A stretch of 64,000 nt of DNA from Psychrobium sp. MM17-31 (GCF_022347785.1 NZ_JAKRGA010000002.1:558001-622000), one strand, 5' to 3'. Positions 19,450 through 28,494 are shown, counted from the first letter of the stretch. Made by a program: numbers and translations. The notes: generated from the letters alone by a model not told the origin.

Positions 19450-21750
19450 ATGAACAAGAATCGTTTATTTAAACGCCTTGCATTGACGCTTGGCTTAGGG
19501 GTTGCTTTGGGAGGCTGTCAGGCAACAAATGACACGCCGACGACTCAAGCGACTGTTGCAAAACCACTAACTCTCGAACAAATCTATAAAGACGGCGAGT
19601 TCCGCTCTGAGTGGGTCGGCCGTATTCGTTGGTTAGCCGATGGTACCGGTTATACCGCTGTTGAAAAATCTAGCTATAAAATGAAAAACGATAAAGGCGA
19701 GATGAAAACAGTAGGTCGTGACATCGTTCAATACGATCCAAAAACCAACGAGCGAACTGTACTTATTTCTGCCGAACAACTCATTCCAACAGGCAGTGAT
19801 AAACCACTATCAATCCACGATTACATTTGGTCGAAAGACCGCTCACAAGTACTTATTTACACCAACTCAAAGAAAGTATGGCGTTCAAATTCGCGTGGTG
19901 ATTACTACGTTCTTAACTTAAAGAACTCTAAATTGACGAAAATCGGCGGTAAAGATTACCAAGATAGTCGTTTAATGTTCGCTAAGTTTTCACCAGATGC
20001 TAGCAAAGTTGCTTACGTATACTTTGATAACATCTACGTTCAAGACTTAACCACTAAGAAAATTACGCAACTTACTAAAGACGCTTCAAAGTCGATTATC
20101 AATGGCGTATTTGATTGGGTTTACGAAGAAGAATTTAGTATTCGCGACGGTTTCCGCTGGAGTCCAGATGGTCAAAAGATTGCGTACTGGCAGTTAGACA
20201 CTAGCGGTTCACGTGATTTCCACATGATTAACAATACCGATGGCCTCTACCCAACAATTACTACTTTCCCTTATCCAAAAGTTGGCGAGAAGAATGCCGC
20301 GGCGAAAGTAGGCGTGGTTAACCTAGCCAATCAAAAAACAGTATGGGCGAAGTTTAAAGGCGATGCCCACAACATGTACATTCCACGAATGAGCTGGGCG
20401 GACAATAGCGATGAAATCATCGTTCAACGCATGAATCGCAAACAAGACACTAATAAAGTGTACTTGGTGTCGGCTAAAACAGGCGCGCTAAACCACATTT
20501 ACACCGAAAAAGAGAAAACATTTATAGAGTGGGTTTACGACGTTACTTGGATTGACGATGGTAAATCATTCTTGTGGATCAGCGAACAAGACGATTGGCG
20601 TCACATCTACAAAATCTCTCGCGACGGTAAAACGGTAATCGATTTAACGCCAGGCAACTTTGATATCACATCAATTCAGTCTATCGATGAGAAAAATGGC
20701 TGGGTTTACTTTATTGCCTCGCCTGACGACGTTGCACAGCGTTACCTATTCCGCGCAGCCTTAAACGGCAGCGGCAAAAAAGAGCGCGTAACTCCAGCGC
20801 AGTTTAGCGGTACTAACAGCTACTACATGGATCCTAAAGCCAACTGGGCAATTCACACCCATTCTAGCTTTAACGTGCCATCAACCAAGCGCCTAGTATC
20901 ACTTAAAACGCATAAAACTGAGCGCGTATTAACTGAAAATAAAGCACTTAAAGCTAAACTAGCCAAATTAGATTTAGGCGAAACTGAGTTCTTCCAAGTT
21001 GAAGCGCGCGACGGCGTGGTATTAGATGGTTACATCACGACACCAGCAGATTTTGATCCAAACAAGAAATACCCAATCATCTTATATGTTTACGGCGAAC
21101 CTGCTGGCCAGACAGTAAAAGATAGCTGGCGTGGTAGCTCTTACCTATGGGATCAACTGCTAACTCAAAAAGGCTTTATCGTTGCCTCTATCGACAACCG
21201 CGGCACCAAAGCGCCAAAAGGTCGTGCATGGCGTAAATCGATTTATGCAAAAGCTGGCGTAATTCCATCACGCGATCAATACGATGCGCTAATGGCAATG
21301 CAACAAAAGTTCCCATTCATCGATAAAAATCGCGTCGGTATTTGGGGTCACTCTGGCGGCGGTACATCAACGCTAAACGCACTGTTCCGCTACCCAGATC
21401 ACTACAAAGTAGGCATCGCCAACGCGCCTGTACCAGATATTCGTTTATACGATACTATCTATCAAGAGCGCTACTCAGGTCTGCTAGAAGACAATAAAGA
21501 AAACTACGAGCAAAGCGTTGCCATCAACTTCGCAAAAAACCTCAAAGGTAAATTGCTACTAGTTCACGGTACTGGTGATGACAACGTACATTATCAAGGT
21601 AGTGAGCGTTTGATTAACGAATTAATCAAGCACAACAAGCAGTTCGACTTTATGTCTTATCCAAACCGCAGCCACGGCCTGTGGGAAGGTGAAGGCACAA
21701 CACTGCACCTTAAAACCATGATGACAGAATATTTCTTAGATAATCTGTAA
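19450..21750 (+). CDS. S9-family dipeptidyl peptidase IV-like lipoprotein
   Basis: A 766-residue prolyl-oligopeptidase-family serine peptidase with a lipoprotein signal (LGGC, Cys23), so it is a membrane-anchored cell-envelope enzyme. The N-terminal half is a beta-propeller containing the DPP4-type double-Glu segment 'DWVYEEEFSIRDGFRWSPDG', which binds the substrate N-terminus. The C-terminal hydrolase triad is Ser635 (GHSGGG), Asp710 ('HGTGDDNVH') and His742 ('NRSHGLWEG'), with near-identical spacing to human DPP4 (630/708/740). It probably releases X-Pro dipeptides from imported or surface peptides. The nucleophile elbow is GHSGGG rather than the GWSYGG of classic DPP4. It is monocistronic with its own terminator. 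Confidence 0.92.
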   Translation: MNKNRLFKRLALTLGLGVALGGCQATNDTPTTQATVAKPLTLEQIYKDGEFRSEWVGRIRWLADGTGYTAVEKSSYKMKNDKGEMKTVGRDIVQYDPKTNERTVLISAEQLIPTGSDKPLSIHDYIWSKDRSQVLIYTNSKKVWRSNSRGDYYVLNLKNSKLTKIGGKDYQDSRLMFAKFSPDASKVAYVYFDNIYVQDLTTKKITQLTKDASKSIINGVFDWVYEEEFSIRDGFRWSPDGQKIAYWQLDTSGSRDFHMINNTDGLYPTITTFPYPKVGEKNAAAKVGVVNLANQKTVWAKFKGDAHNMYIPRMSWADNSDEIIVQRMNRKQDTNKVYLVSAKTGALNHIYTEKEKTFIEWVYDVTWIDDGKSFLWISEQDDWRHIYKISRDGKTVIDLTPGNFDITSIQSIDEKNGWVYFIASPDDVAQRYLFRAALNGSGKKERVTPAQFSGTNSYYMDPKANWAIHTHSSFNVPSTKRLVSLKTHKTERVLTENKALKAKLAKLDLGETEFFQVEARDGVVLDGYITTPADFDPNKKYPIILYVYGEPAGQTVKDSWRGSSYLWDQLLTQKGFIVASIDNRGTKAPKGRAWRKSIYAKAGVIPSRDQYDALMAMQQKFPFIDKNRVGIWGHSGGGTSTLNALFRYPDHYKVGIANAPVPDIRLYDTIYQERYSGLLEDNKENYEQSVAINFAKNLKGKLLLVHGTGDDNVHYQGSERLINELIKHNKQFDFMSYPNRSHGLWEGEGTTLHLKTMMTEYFLDNL

Positions 21751-21772
21751 TGATTAAGTGATTTGACTGAAC

Positions 21773-21799
21773 AAGCCTGCAACTCGCAGGCTTTTTTAT
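21773..21799 (+). terminator. Rho-independent terminator after the DPP4-like gene
   Basis: AAGCCTGC pairs with GCAGGCTT around an AACTC loop and is followed by a T-rich tract. It lies 22 bases downstream of the stop. Confidence 0.9.
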
Positions 21800-21839
21800 T
21801 CAAAAGTTCATATTGGGCACGACAATTCCCCGCTATTTA

Positions 21840-22130
21840 TCGCCTTAAATTAATGATTGCTCAATACAAAAATCAGGACGATTTTGATTCGTACAGTCCA
21901 TGTACTCACCTCTACGAGGCCAGCTAAAGCAGTTAAAGTTTGTTCCAGACAAGCTTTTGAGTATTTACCGCAGGCGCCTGCATGGACGCAGAAGGTAGAG
22001 CAACGCAGGAGCAGTTGCCGAAACGCGGATCAAATACGGTATTGAATTAGCAATTAATAATTTAAGAGTAAGCGATAAATCTGCGGGCCGCTTTTTTGGT
22101 TACTTTTTTGGCGGTTTAAAAAAGTAACTA
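21840..22130. repeat. Structured non-coding intergenic element, candidate dispersed repeat
   Basis: About 290 bases with no supported gene but strong secondary-structure potential. It holds a perfect 12-bp palindrome GCAGGCGCCTGC (21970-21981), a GCAAC/GTTGC hairpin (22000-22018) and an 11-bp perfect hairpin GTTACTTTTTT/AAAAAAGTAAC (22099-22128). It is GC-richer in its middle than the flanks. The composition and the 'GTAGAGCAACGCAGGAGCAG' block recall intergenic repeats scattered in Alteromonadales genomes; only one copy is in this window, so repeat status is inferred. Confidence 0.4.
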
Positions 22131-22213
22131 ATGTGCTATCGCAATAGTTAAAGAGATTGACGTAATTCAAAAGCACATTACAAGGAAGTGACTTTCTAAT
22201 TTAATTCATCTAG

Positions 22214-23716
22214 TTATCGTTGTGACAAAAACTCATCAATCACCACTTCATACCGCTGCCAGTCAAACTCTTCTTCTAAACTATCTGCCAATGCATTGAT
22301 ACTTTGCTCTCGCAGCGCTTCATAATCAACACTCTCAAATGAATCGCCATCGCTGGCCCAGTGTAGTATCGCATCTAATGCCGAAGGCTTATCCATCAAG
22401 CCGTGCCAATAGCTAGCGAATATTTGTTTGTCTTTCGATAAGAAACCAGCGCCAGTATTTGCTGCATTATCGTCATCGCTTACAACTGAAATAATTTCAT
22501 TTTGCGCGTACTGTGTTTGCCCTGCGTGAATTTCATAACCGCTAATTTCACAAGGCTCTTGATTTGGTAGCGTGATAATCCCCTGCTTTAAGGTAAGCTC
22601 TTTCGCTGTTGTCATTTGCGTATTAAGTGGTAAATAACCTAAACCTTGTGACGCTTCACCTGTTGGTGATTCAATACATTGCGGATCTTCGATTAGCTGC
22701 CCAAGCATTTGCATACCACCGCAAATAGCTATTACCTTGCCGCCATAACGTAAATGTTTGGCAAGGGTTTTATCCCAGCCTTGCGCTTTAAACCACGCCA
22801 AGTCTGCTTGAGTGTTTTTCGAGCCCATTAACACAATGACATCACACGCTGGGTGATTTGGTGTCAGTTGCGGACCAACTAATTCGACATTAACCTGCGG
22901 ATGCGCGCGCAGTGCATCGAGATCGTTATGATTGCTTATCCGAGGGTACACAGGCACGACAACGTTGAGCTTGGTGTTTTGCTTAACTTGCTCTGTGGCA
23001 ACTGCATCTTCACTATCTAAATACAAACCTTGTAAATAGGGTAAAACAGCTAATACAGGCTTACCTGTTTTCTGCTCAAGCCATTCATTACCCGAGGTTA
23101 ACAATGAGCGATCGCCGCGGAATTTGTTAATTACAAAACCGATTACGCGATCTTGTTCAGATTGACTCAAACACTCCAGCGTACCAGTGAGATGCGCAAA
23201 GACGCCCCCGCGATCAATGTCAGCCACTAAAATTACTGGGCAATCAACTTCTTCTGCAAAGCCCATATTGGCAATATCGCGATCCCGCAGATTGATTTCC
23301 GCGGGGCTGCCGGCCCCTTCGACAACCACCAGTTCAAACTCATCGCGTAGTCGCTGATGAGCTGCTAACACAGCTTTCATCGCTGTCGGTTTATAGTCGT
23401 GATAATTTTTTGCATCAAGCTGCGCCGCTACCTTGCCGTTAATAATCACCTGACAACCAATCTCTGAGCTCGGCTTGAGTAAGACAGGATTAAAATCACA
23501 GATAGGTTCAAGGTTACAGGCTTGTGCTTGTAGCGCTTGAGCACGACCGATTTCACCGCCATCAATAGTCACCGCACTATTAAGCGCCATATTTTGCGGC
23601 TTAAACGGAGCAACTTTAACGCCGCGTCTTTTAAATGCCCGCGCTAAGGCACACACCAAAGTCGATTTTCCGGCATCAGAGGTTGTGCCCTGAACCATCA
23701 AGGTTAACTGATTCAT
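22214..23716 (-). CDS. cobQ: Cobyric acid synthase
   Basis: A 500-residue glutamine-dependent amidotransferase that amidates adenosylcobyrinic acid a,c-diamide at four positions in cobalamin synthesis. The N-terminal synthetase domain has the P-loop-like 'GTTSDAGKSTL' (residues 10-20), 'PFKPQNMALNSAVT' and 'VVVEGAGSPAEINL'. The C-terminal class I-type glutaminase domain has nucleophile Cys332 ('ICGGMQMLG') and His438 ('SYWHG'). Length is normal for CobQ. Its start overlaps the end of the DUF2956 gene by four bases (ATGA), so it is the third gene of gph-DUF2956-cobQ. No other cobalamin gene is in the window. Confidence 0.95.
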   Translation of the reverse strand: MNQLTLMVQGTTSDAGKSTLVCALARAFKRRGVKVAPFKPQNMALNSAVTIDGGEIGRAQALQAQACNLEPICDFNPVLLKPSSEIGCQVIINGKVAAQLDAKNYHDYKPTAMKAVLAAHQRLRDEFELVVVEGAGSPAEINLRDRDIANMGFAEEVDCPVILVADIDRGGVFAHLTGTLECLSQSEQDRVIGFVINKFRGDRSLLTSGNEWLEQKTGKPVLAVLPYLQGLYLDSEDAVATEQVKQNTKLNVVVPVYPRISNHNDLDALRAHPQVNVELVGPQLTPNHPACDVIVLMGSKNTQADLAWFKAQGWDKTLAKHLRYGGKVIAICGGMQMLGQLIEDPQCIESPTGEASQGLGYLPLNTQMTTAKELTLKQGIITLPNQEPCEISGYEIHAGQTQYAQNEIISVVSDDDNAANTGAGFLSKDKQIFASYWHGLMDKPSALDAILHWASDGDSFESVDYEALREQSINALADSLEEEFDWQRYEVVIDEFLSQR

Positions 23717-24033
23717 AGACTTGTGATGACCTCAAAAGCAATGAAACCAAGCCATGACAAGGCCAGTAACAGCCAAGGTAATTTAGTTGGTGTAGTGCTT
23801 TCACTACTAACAGGCTGGCTCACGGCAACAGTTTCTTGTGCCTTCTCCTTGCGCAGCTTCTTCTTAGCTTTATCGGCTTGTCGTTGTTTGGCTTTGTGCT
23901 GTTTTTTATATTCGCTAATGCCCTTTTCGATACCCGCCGCAATTAGTTTGGTTTGCTCTTTCGTTTGTCCTGGACGTTGCGTCGCTTTGGCAACAGATAA
24001 CGCTTCGTCTTTTGTTTGCTGTGAACTACTCAT
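23713..24033 (-). CDS. DUF2956-family protein with C-terminal membrane anchor
   Basis: A 106-residue protein of unknown function. The N-terminal part carries 'ATQRPGQTKEQTKLIAAGIEKG', recognisable as the DUF2956 family of Vibrio, Shewanella and relatives. Residues ~45-70 are very Lys/Gln-rich and probably coiled-coil. The C-terminus is one hydrophobic segment ('LPWLLLALSWLGFIAFEV'), suggesting a tail-anchored inner-membrane protein. It starts four bases after the gph stop and overlaps cobQ by four bases. Confidence 0.8.
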   Translation of the reverse strand: MSSSQQTKDEALSVAKATQRPGQTKEQTKLIAAGIEKGISEYKKQHKAKQRQADKAKKKLRKEKAQETVAVSQPVSSESTTPTKLPWLLLALSWLGFIAFEVITSL

Positions 24034-24037
24034 CTAA

Positions 24038-24748
24038 TTAACTCACATTTTTAACTGGTGGCAGAATATCGAGTAGTTGTTCAAAATGATCGAAAATAGC
24101 CGTTGGCTGATGTAACCCGATATTTTCGCCATAGTTATATCCGTAAGTAAGGCCGACACTGTCCATAGGTGCAGCATTAGCGGCAAGCACATCGTTATGA
24201 GAATCTCCCACCATCACACAGCTTTCCAAACTAACCTTTTGCTCGTTAGCAATGTGTAATAACGGCATTGGATGAGGTTTTTTCTCTGCTAATGAATCAG
24301 CACCCAATACATGCTTAAAATAAGAATCGATTCCAAGATTTTCGAGAATAGGCGCTACAAAAACCAAAGGCTTATTAGTGACTATATGTAGTTGATAACC
24401 GCCCTGTTTGAGCTCTGCTAAAGTTTTTTTAACATTGGGATAAAGCACCGTATCGACACAAGCATGTTGCTGATACGCATCGAGAAAAATAGCCAGCGCC
24501 TTAGCAGCATAATCAGCATCAAGATCAGAGGCTATATCTCGCTGACCACTCAGCGCTCGTTCAACCAAGGTCTTTGCGCCATTGCCAACCCAGCTGCGAA
24601 TAATCTCCTCGCTAAAATGCTCTCGCTCTAGTTGCGTTAGCATCACATTAACTGCCGAAGCAAGATCGGGAACACTATCAACCAGAGTACCATCGAGATC
24701 AAAGAGAATATCGGATTTACCTTGAAAAACTACATTGCGTTGCGCCAT
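24038..24748 (-). CDS. gph: Phosphoglycolate phosphatase-like HAD hydrolase
   Basis: A 236-residue HAD-superfamily phosphatase. Motif I is 'DLDGTLVDS' with nucleophile Asp17 and acid/base Asp19, motif II is 'HIVTNKP' (Thr), motif III Lys lies around 'SLAEKKPHP', and motif IV is 'MVGDSHNDV'. The alpha-helical cap is inserted after motif I. The family is Gph, which dephosphorylates 2-phosphoglycolate from DNA repair or oxidative metabolism. It is first in gph-DUF2956-cobQ. Related HAD enzymes with other substrates cannot be excluded. Confidence 0.87.
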   Translation of the reverse strand: MAQRNVVFQGKSDILFDLDGTLVDSVPDLASAVNVMLTQLEREHFSEEIIRSWVGNGAKTLVERALSGQRDIASDLDADYAAKALAIFLDAYQQHACVDTVLYPNVKKTLAELKQGGYQLHIVTNKPLVFVAPILENLGIDSYFKHVLGADSLAEKKPHPMPLLHIANEQKVSLESCVMVGDSHNDVLAANAAPMDSVGLTYGYNYGENIGLHQPTAIFDHFEQLLDILPPVKNVS

Positions 24749-24897
24749 TGAAACAAACCTACATCACAGATAAAAATAATTGAAAATGTGTTTTATCATG
24801 TATCGCTTTTTAGTGATATATATCTCTGATTAAATCAATCGAAATAGTGTATTATGCGCGCTGTTTGATAGGTTAATACAAATCCACGGTGCATTAG

Positions 24898-26067
24898 GTG
24901 AGTTCTAAAACAATAGCGATTGGCGATTTAAAAGTAGGCATGTTCTTACTGGCATTTCACGATGCCAAACAAAAGATTGCTGTTAAAAAACCGGGACGCG
25001 TGCCTAGTCAACAAGTTATCGACAAGCTAATTAACGACGGTATTATCGAAGTGACCGTCGATTTTGAACGTTCAACTTTTACTACCAAAATTGAGCCAGC
25101 CTCATGGAAACGTGATAAATCAAAGCTGGTCGCCTTTGATAACGAAATAACTCGTGCCCATCGCTTGCTTAAAGAATCAAAAGCCACCGTCAATAAAATG
25201 CTTGAAAATGTATTTGCTGAGCAAGCAGTAGATTTAGAGCCCATTAATAAAGCTGCCGACGATATCGTTGAGTCCTTATCAAATAACAGCGATGCCTTGC
25301 ATTCATTGTCAGCACTGCGCACCAAAGACGCCTATTTGGCAGAGCACTCGTTGAATGTCGGCGTGTTACTGGCAACTTTTGGTAAATATTTAGGCTGGCC
25401 TCGCTCCGATTTAGCACAGCTAATTGTCGGTGGTATTGTGCACGATATAGGTAAAACACGCGTTAAACTTGAAATATTAAACAAACCGGGTCGCCTAGAG
25501 CCTGAAGAGTTCGAGCACATGAAATTGCATCAGGTTTATTCGAAAAGCTTACTCAATGAAATCGAAAATCTGACGCAAATGAGCCGTGAAGTAAGCACTA
25601 TGCATCACGAAAAACTCGACGGTAATGGTTATCCGTTGGGTTTAAAAGGCGAACAAATTTCTGAAGTTGGCCGCATGTCATCCATTGTTGATATTTACGA
25701 TGCGCTTACCGCCAGCCGCTGCTACAAAAAAGCCATGTCACCGGCAGCAGCCTTAAAGATTATGATGGGGCTCAGTGGCCATCACCTCGATAGTGAGTTA
25801 CTAAAAGCCTTTATTCTGTGTATTGGCTTCTACCCAGTCGGCTCCTTAGTGGAGCTGTCAAACAACCTATTAGGCTTGGTGTGGGAGTCGAACGAAGACG
25901 ATATGAAAAAGCCACTGGTTAAAACATTTTATAACACGCAGTACAACAAGTATTACGAAGTGAAGATGATAGATTTAGCCACCAGCAATCTAACCATTAA
26001 ACGCGGCGTCAATCCATTTGAATACAACATTGATATCGACGCCTATCGCCATCAAGCGGCTAATTAG
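24898..26067 (+). CDS. HD-GYP domain cyclic-di-GMP phosphodiesterase with DUF3391 N-terminus
   Basis: A 389-residue protein. The N-terminal ~130 residues match the DUF3391 module ('IAIGDLKVGMF'), followed by an HD-GYP domain. Metal/catalytic residues His182-Asp183 ('HDIGKTRVKLEILNKPG'), His236-His237-Glu238 and 'DGNGYP' are intact, as is 'DIYDALTASRCYK'. HD-GYP enzymes hydrolyse c-di-GMP to pGpG or GMP, lowering biofilm and exopolysaccharide output. The C-terminal ~80 residues are a beta-rich tail common in this subfamily. The start is a GTG at 24898 with a weak ribosome-binding site; the conserved N-terminal motif supports it. It is monocistronic and convergent with a DUF481 gene. Confidence 0.9.
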   Translation: MSSKTIAIGDLKVGMFLLAFHDAKQKIAVKKPGRVPSQQVIDKLINDGIIEVTVDFERSTFTTKIEPASWKRDKSKLVAFDNEITRAHRLLKESKATVNKMLENVFAEQAVDLEPINKAADDIVESLSNNSDALHSLSALRTKDAYLAEHSLNVGVLLATFGKYLGWPRSDLAQLIVGGIVHDIGKTRVKLEILNKPGRLEPEEFEHMKLHQVYSKSLLNEIENLTQMSREVSTMHHEKLDGNGYPLGLKGEQISEVGRMSSIVDIYDALTASRCYKKAMSPAAALKIMMGLSGHHLDSELLKAFILCIGFYPVGSLVELSNNLLGLVWESNEDDMKKPLVKTFYNTQYNKYYEVKMIDLATSNLTIKRGVNPFEYNIDIDAYRHQAAN

Positions 26068-26093
26068 TCCTGATTGAATTAGTTAAAGATTAA

Positions 26094-26861
26094 TTAAAAA
26101 ATATAAACCAGCGATACAGAGGTTTCGGTATCGAGTTTTTCTTTGCCAACTTCAACGTCTGCATCGTATTTAGTGGCATAGGCAATTTTCATTTTTAGAT
26201 TTTCAACTACACTCGCAGAAAGCGATGTTTCCGAACGGTAAACATCGTATTCGTTACCATCGGTATTAAAATCCGCCACTAACTTTTGTTCAAATTCTGT
26301 AGTTTCGCTAAGGCGATATTTAAACTGAGACCCCATGTGGACAATTTTTCGCGTCGCTTCACCAGTATCCATTGTTGTACGCACGACACCGGGACCAATA
26401 TCAGCATTCCACAACATAGCTTGGTTGTCTAAAATGCGTTGAGTATAACCTGCCGCAAAGGTAATAGTCTGCGTTGCACTGGCAAACTTATCACGAGCAT
26501 ACTCGAAAATAGCAAATGAGCTACTGTGCTCATTGAAGTAGATATTGTGCTTTAAACCAGCTTTCCATTTATCGGCATTTTTCTCTTCATCAACAGATTT
26601 TTGATAAAACTGCGCCAAGTAGCTCAGACGACCACCCAAATAATCGAGTCCACCTTCTAGTTTGCCCTTAAAGGTTTGGGTATCTGTGTTGCCTGATGTC
26701 AGTGTTGCCCCAACTTCCATCGCCATATCCCATGTATTTTCACCGTCATCTTTTTTGACATCAAACGAAGATTCAGCAAATTCACTCTTTACGAGCTTAG
26801 AATCAGCAAAACAAGAAGTTGATACGATAAAAATTGACAAAAACAACACAGTAAATTTCAT
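26094..26861 (-). CDS. DUF481-family outer-membrane beta-barrel protein (paralogue 1)
   Basis: A 255-residue protein with a cleavable signal peptide ('KFTVLFLSIFIVSTSCFA'). The mature part is built of alternating beta strands and ends in 'SLVYIF', a terminal Phe typical of outer-membrane barrels. The 'GATLTSGNTDTQTFKGKLEGGLDY' type segment is the DUF481 hallmark (YdiY-like). Function is unknown. It is paralogous to the next upstream gene (26945-27661), sharing 'TSGNTDT', 'AAGY' and 'DTETSVSLVYIF'-type strands. An imperfect terminator separates the two, so separate expression is possible. Confidence 0.85.
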   Translation of the reverse strand: MKFTVLFLSIFIVSTSCFADSKLVKSEFAESSFDVKKDDGENTWDMAMEVGATLTSGNTDTQTFKGKLEGGLDYLGGRLSYLAQFYQKSVDEEKNADKWKAGLKHNIYFNEHSSSFAIFEYARDKFASATQTITFAAGYTQRILDNQAMLWNADIGPGVVRTTMDTGEATRKIVHMGSQFKYRLSETTEFEQKLVADFNTDGNEYDVYRSETSLSASVVENLKMKIAYATKYDADVEVGKEKLDTETSVSLVYIF

Positions 26862-26892
26862 GGATTACTCTAATTAAGGATCTGATAAAACA

Positions 26893-26921
26893 AAAAAACG
26901 CCAGCAAAAGCTGACGTTTTT
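26893..26921 (-). terminator. Terminator between the two DUF481 genes
   Basis: AAAAACG-C-CAGC pairs with GCTG-A-CGTTTTT (one mismatch) around an AAAA loop. T-rich tails are present on either strand; on the minus strand it follows the upstream DUF481 gene. Confidence 0.75.
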
Positions 26922-26944
26922 AGTATATCGCAAGAAAGTATTAA

Positions 26945-27661
26945 CTAAAACGTGTATAACAAGGTAATTGTTGTCTCGGTATCAACACTTTTCTTATCGT
27001 CGGCAGCATTATTGTCATGGCGAACAATAAAACCTAATTTCATCGCTAGCTCACCCATGATATTTGCCGTAATAGCAGTTTCTGAGCGAGAAATTGTCGA
27101 CTTTTCATCTTCAAATGCAATGTCACTCGTTAATACTTGAGTGAATTTAGAAGTTTCCGATAATGCATTTTCGTAGCTTAACCCTACATGAAGGATACCC
27201 GTCTTTTCTGAATCACCCTCTTTAACATCGAAAAATTTGATACCAGGACCAAGATCGGCGTCAAAAGTCGCTGTTTCAGACTTGAATAAATTCTTGCTGT
27301 AACCTGCCGCAAAGCTGCTTACTGAATCATAGGTACTGAATTCATCTTGCTCATGCTCACCTAAGATAAAGATGTTACTTGTCTCATCTAATACATAAGC
27401 GCCTTTAGCTCCGATTTTCCAACGTGATGCCGTTTTTTCGTCATCATCTTTACTGTACAGCGTGTCGAAGTAATACTCATTTTGCCATTCAGCAAGGGTA
27501 TGAGTTGCATCAAGGCGTGCCTTTAACGTCGACGTATCTGTGTTACCCGTGGTCATTGTGCCACCAAGTTCCGCCGTTGCTGCCCACGTTTTATCATCTT
27601 CGGCCATTGCTGCCGTGCTAAATAGTGACGTGATAACGCCAGCAATAAGTAGTTTTTTCAT
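26945..27661 (-). CDS. DUF481-family outer-membrane beta-barrel protein (paralogue 2)
   Basis: A 238-residue DUF481 protein with signal peptide 'KKLLIAGVITSLFSTAAMA'. The mature barrel begins near 'TAELGGTMTTGNTDTSTLKA' and ends 'TITLLYTF' with terminal Phe. I chose the ATG at 27661: GGAG lies nine bases upstream and would otherwise be inside the coding region from the in-frame ATG at 27673. It lies 14 bases after the mscS stop, so it is probably co-transcribed with the channel gene. The function of DUF481 barrels is unknown. Confidence 0.85.
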   Translation of the reverse strand: MKKLLIAGVITSLFSTAAMAEDDKTWAATAELGGTMTTGNTDTSTLKARLDATHTLAEWQNEYYFDTLYSKDDDEKTASRWKIGAKGAYVLDETSNIFILGEHEQDEFSTYDSVSSFAAGYSKNLFKSETATFDADLGPGIKFFDVKEGDSEKTGILHVGLSYENALSETSKFTQVLTSDIAFEDEKSTISRSETAITANIMGELAMKLGFIVRHDNNAADDKKSVDTETTITLLYTF

Positions 27662-27675
27662 GTTGCTCTCCATTA

Positions 27676-28494
27676 CTATGATTCTTTGTGTACATGCACA
27701 TCCATTTGCGGATATGGGATACCAATTTTTTCTTCGTCTAAACGAATCTTAATAGTTTCCATTAGGTCGAAATGCGTTGGCCAGTAATCAGCTGAATTAA
27801 CCCACGGACGAACCACAAAGTTAACACTGCTATCAGCAAGTTCAGCTACTGCAACAACTGGCTCAGGATCTTTTAGAACACTTTCGTGACCGTTAACAAT
27901 TTCTTCTAGTACTTTCTTGGCGTGTTTAATATCAGCGTCGTAGCTAACACCAATCACCAGATCAATACGACGGGTTGGTTTAGTTGAATAGTTAGTGATA
28001 GCACCACCGGTTACTGACGAGTTTGGCAGGATAATCTGCTTGTTGTCGCCACTGCGAATATAAGTAGAGAACAGTTTAATTTCTTCGACGATACCGCTTA
28101 CACCACCAGCTTCAACGAAATCACCTGACTTAAACGGACGGAACACGATAATTAACACGCCTGAAGCAAAGTTTGACAATGAGCCTTGCAGCGCTAAACC
28201 GATAGCTAAACCAGCAGCCCCTAAAACAGCGATGAAAGACGCAGTTTGAATACCGACTTGACCTAATGCGGCGATAATCACACCAGTCATTAATACGCCA
28301 TAAACAATATTCTTTAAAAAGTTAACCACGATTGAATCTAAATCGCGCTTTGCTAGTGTTTTACCAAAAGCATTACTGATCACACGAGCGATTTTACCAC
28401 CCACCCAGTAAATGATAATTGCAGTAGCAAATGCGATAACATAATTAACAAGCATTGGTGAATACTCGTTATACCATTGTTGGATCATTTCCAT
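27676..28494 (-). CDS. mscS: Small-conductance mechanosensitive channel MscS
   Basis: An inner-membrane mechanosensitive channel, 273 residues from the ATG at 28494, preceded by AGGGA (E. coli MscS is 286). Three N-terminal transmembrane segments are visible. The pore helix is 'AAGLAIGLALQGSLSNFASG', matching the Ala/Gly zipper of TM3. The beta domain has 'PFKSGDFVEAGGVSGIVEEI' and 'ILPNSSVTGGAITNYS'. It opens under hypo-osmotic shock to release solutes. An in-frame upstream start at 28557 would add a spurious hydrophobic 21 residues. It is the first gene before the two DUF481 outer-membrane genes. Confidence 0.93.
   Translation of the reverse strand: MEMIQQWYNEYSPMLVNYVIAFATAIIIYWVGGKIARVISNAFGKTLAKRDLDSIVVNFLKNIVYGVLMTGVIIAALGQVGIQTASFIAVLGAAGLAIGLALQGSLSNFASGVLIIVFRPFKSGDFVEAGGVSGIVEEIKLFSTYIRSGDNKQIILPNSSVTGGAITNYSTKPTRRIDLVIGVSYDADIKHAKKVLEEIVNGHESVLKDPEPVVAVAELADSSVNFVVRPWVNSADYWPTHFDLMETIKIRLDEEKIGIPYPQMDVHVHKES

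Noticed and set aside
21857-22045. 62-codon plus-strand ORF in the gap before cobQ
   Set aside because: It has no ribosome-binding site and no family resemblance, and it coincides with the palindromic, structured intergenic element.
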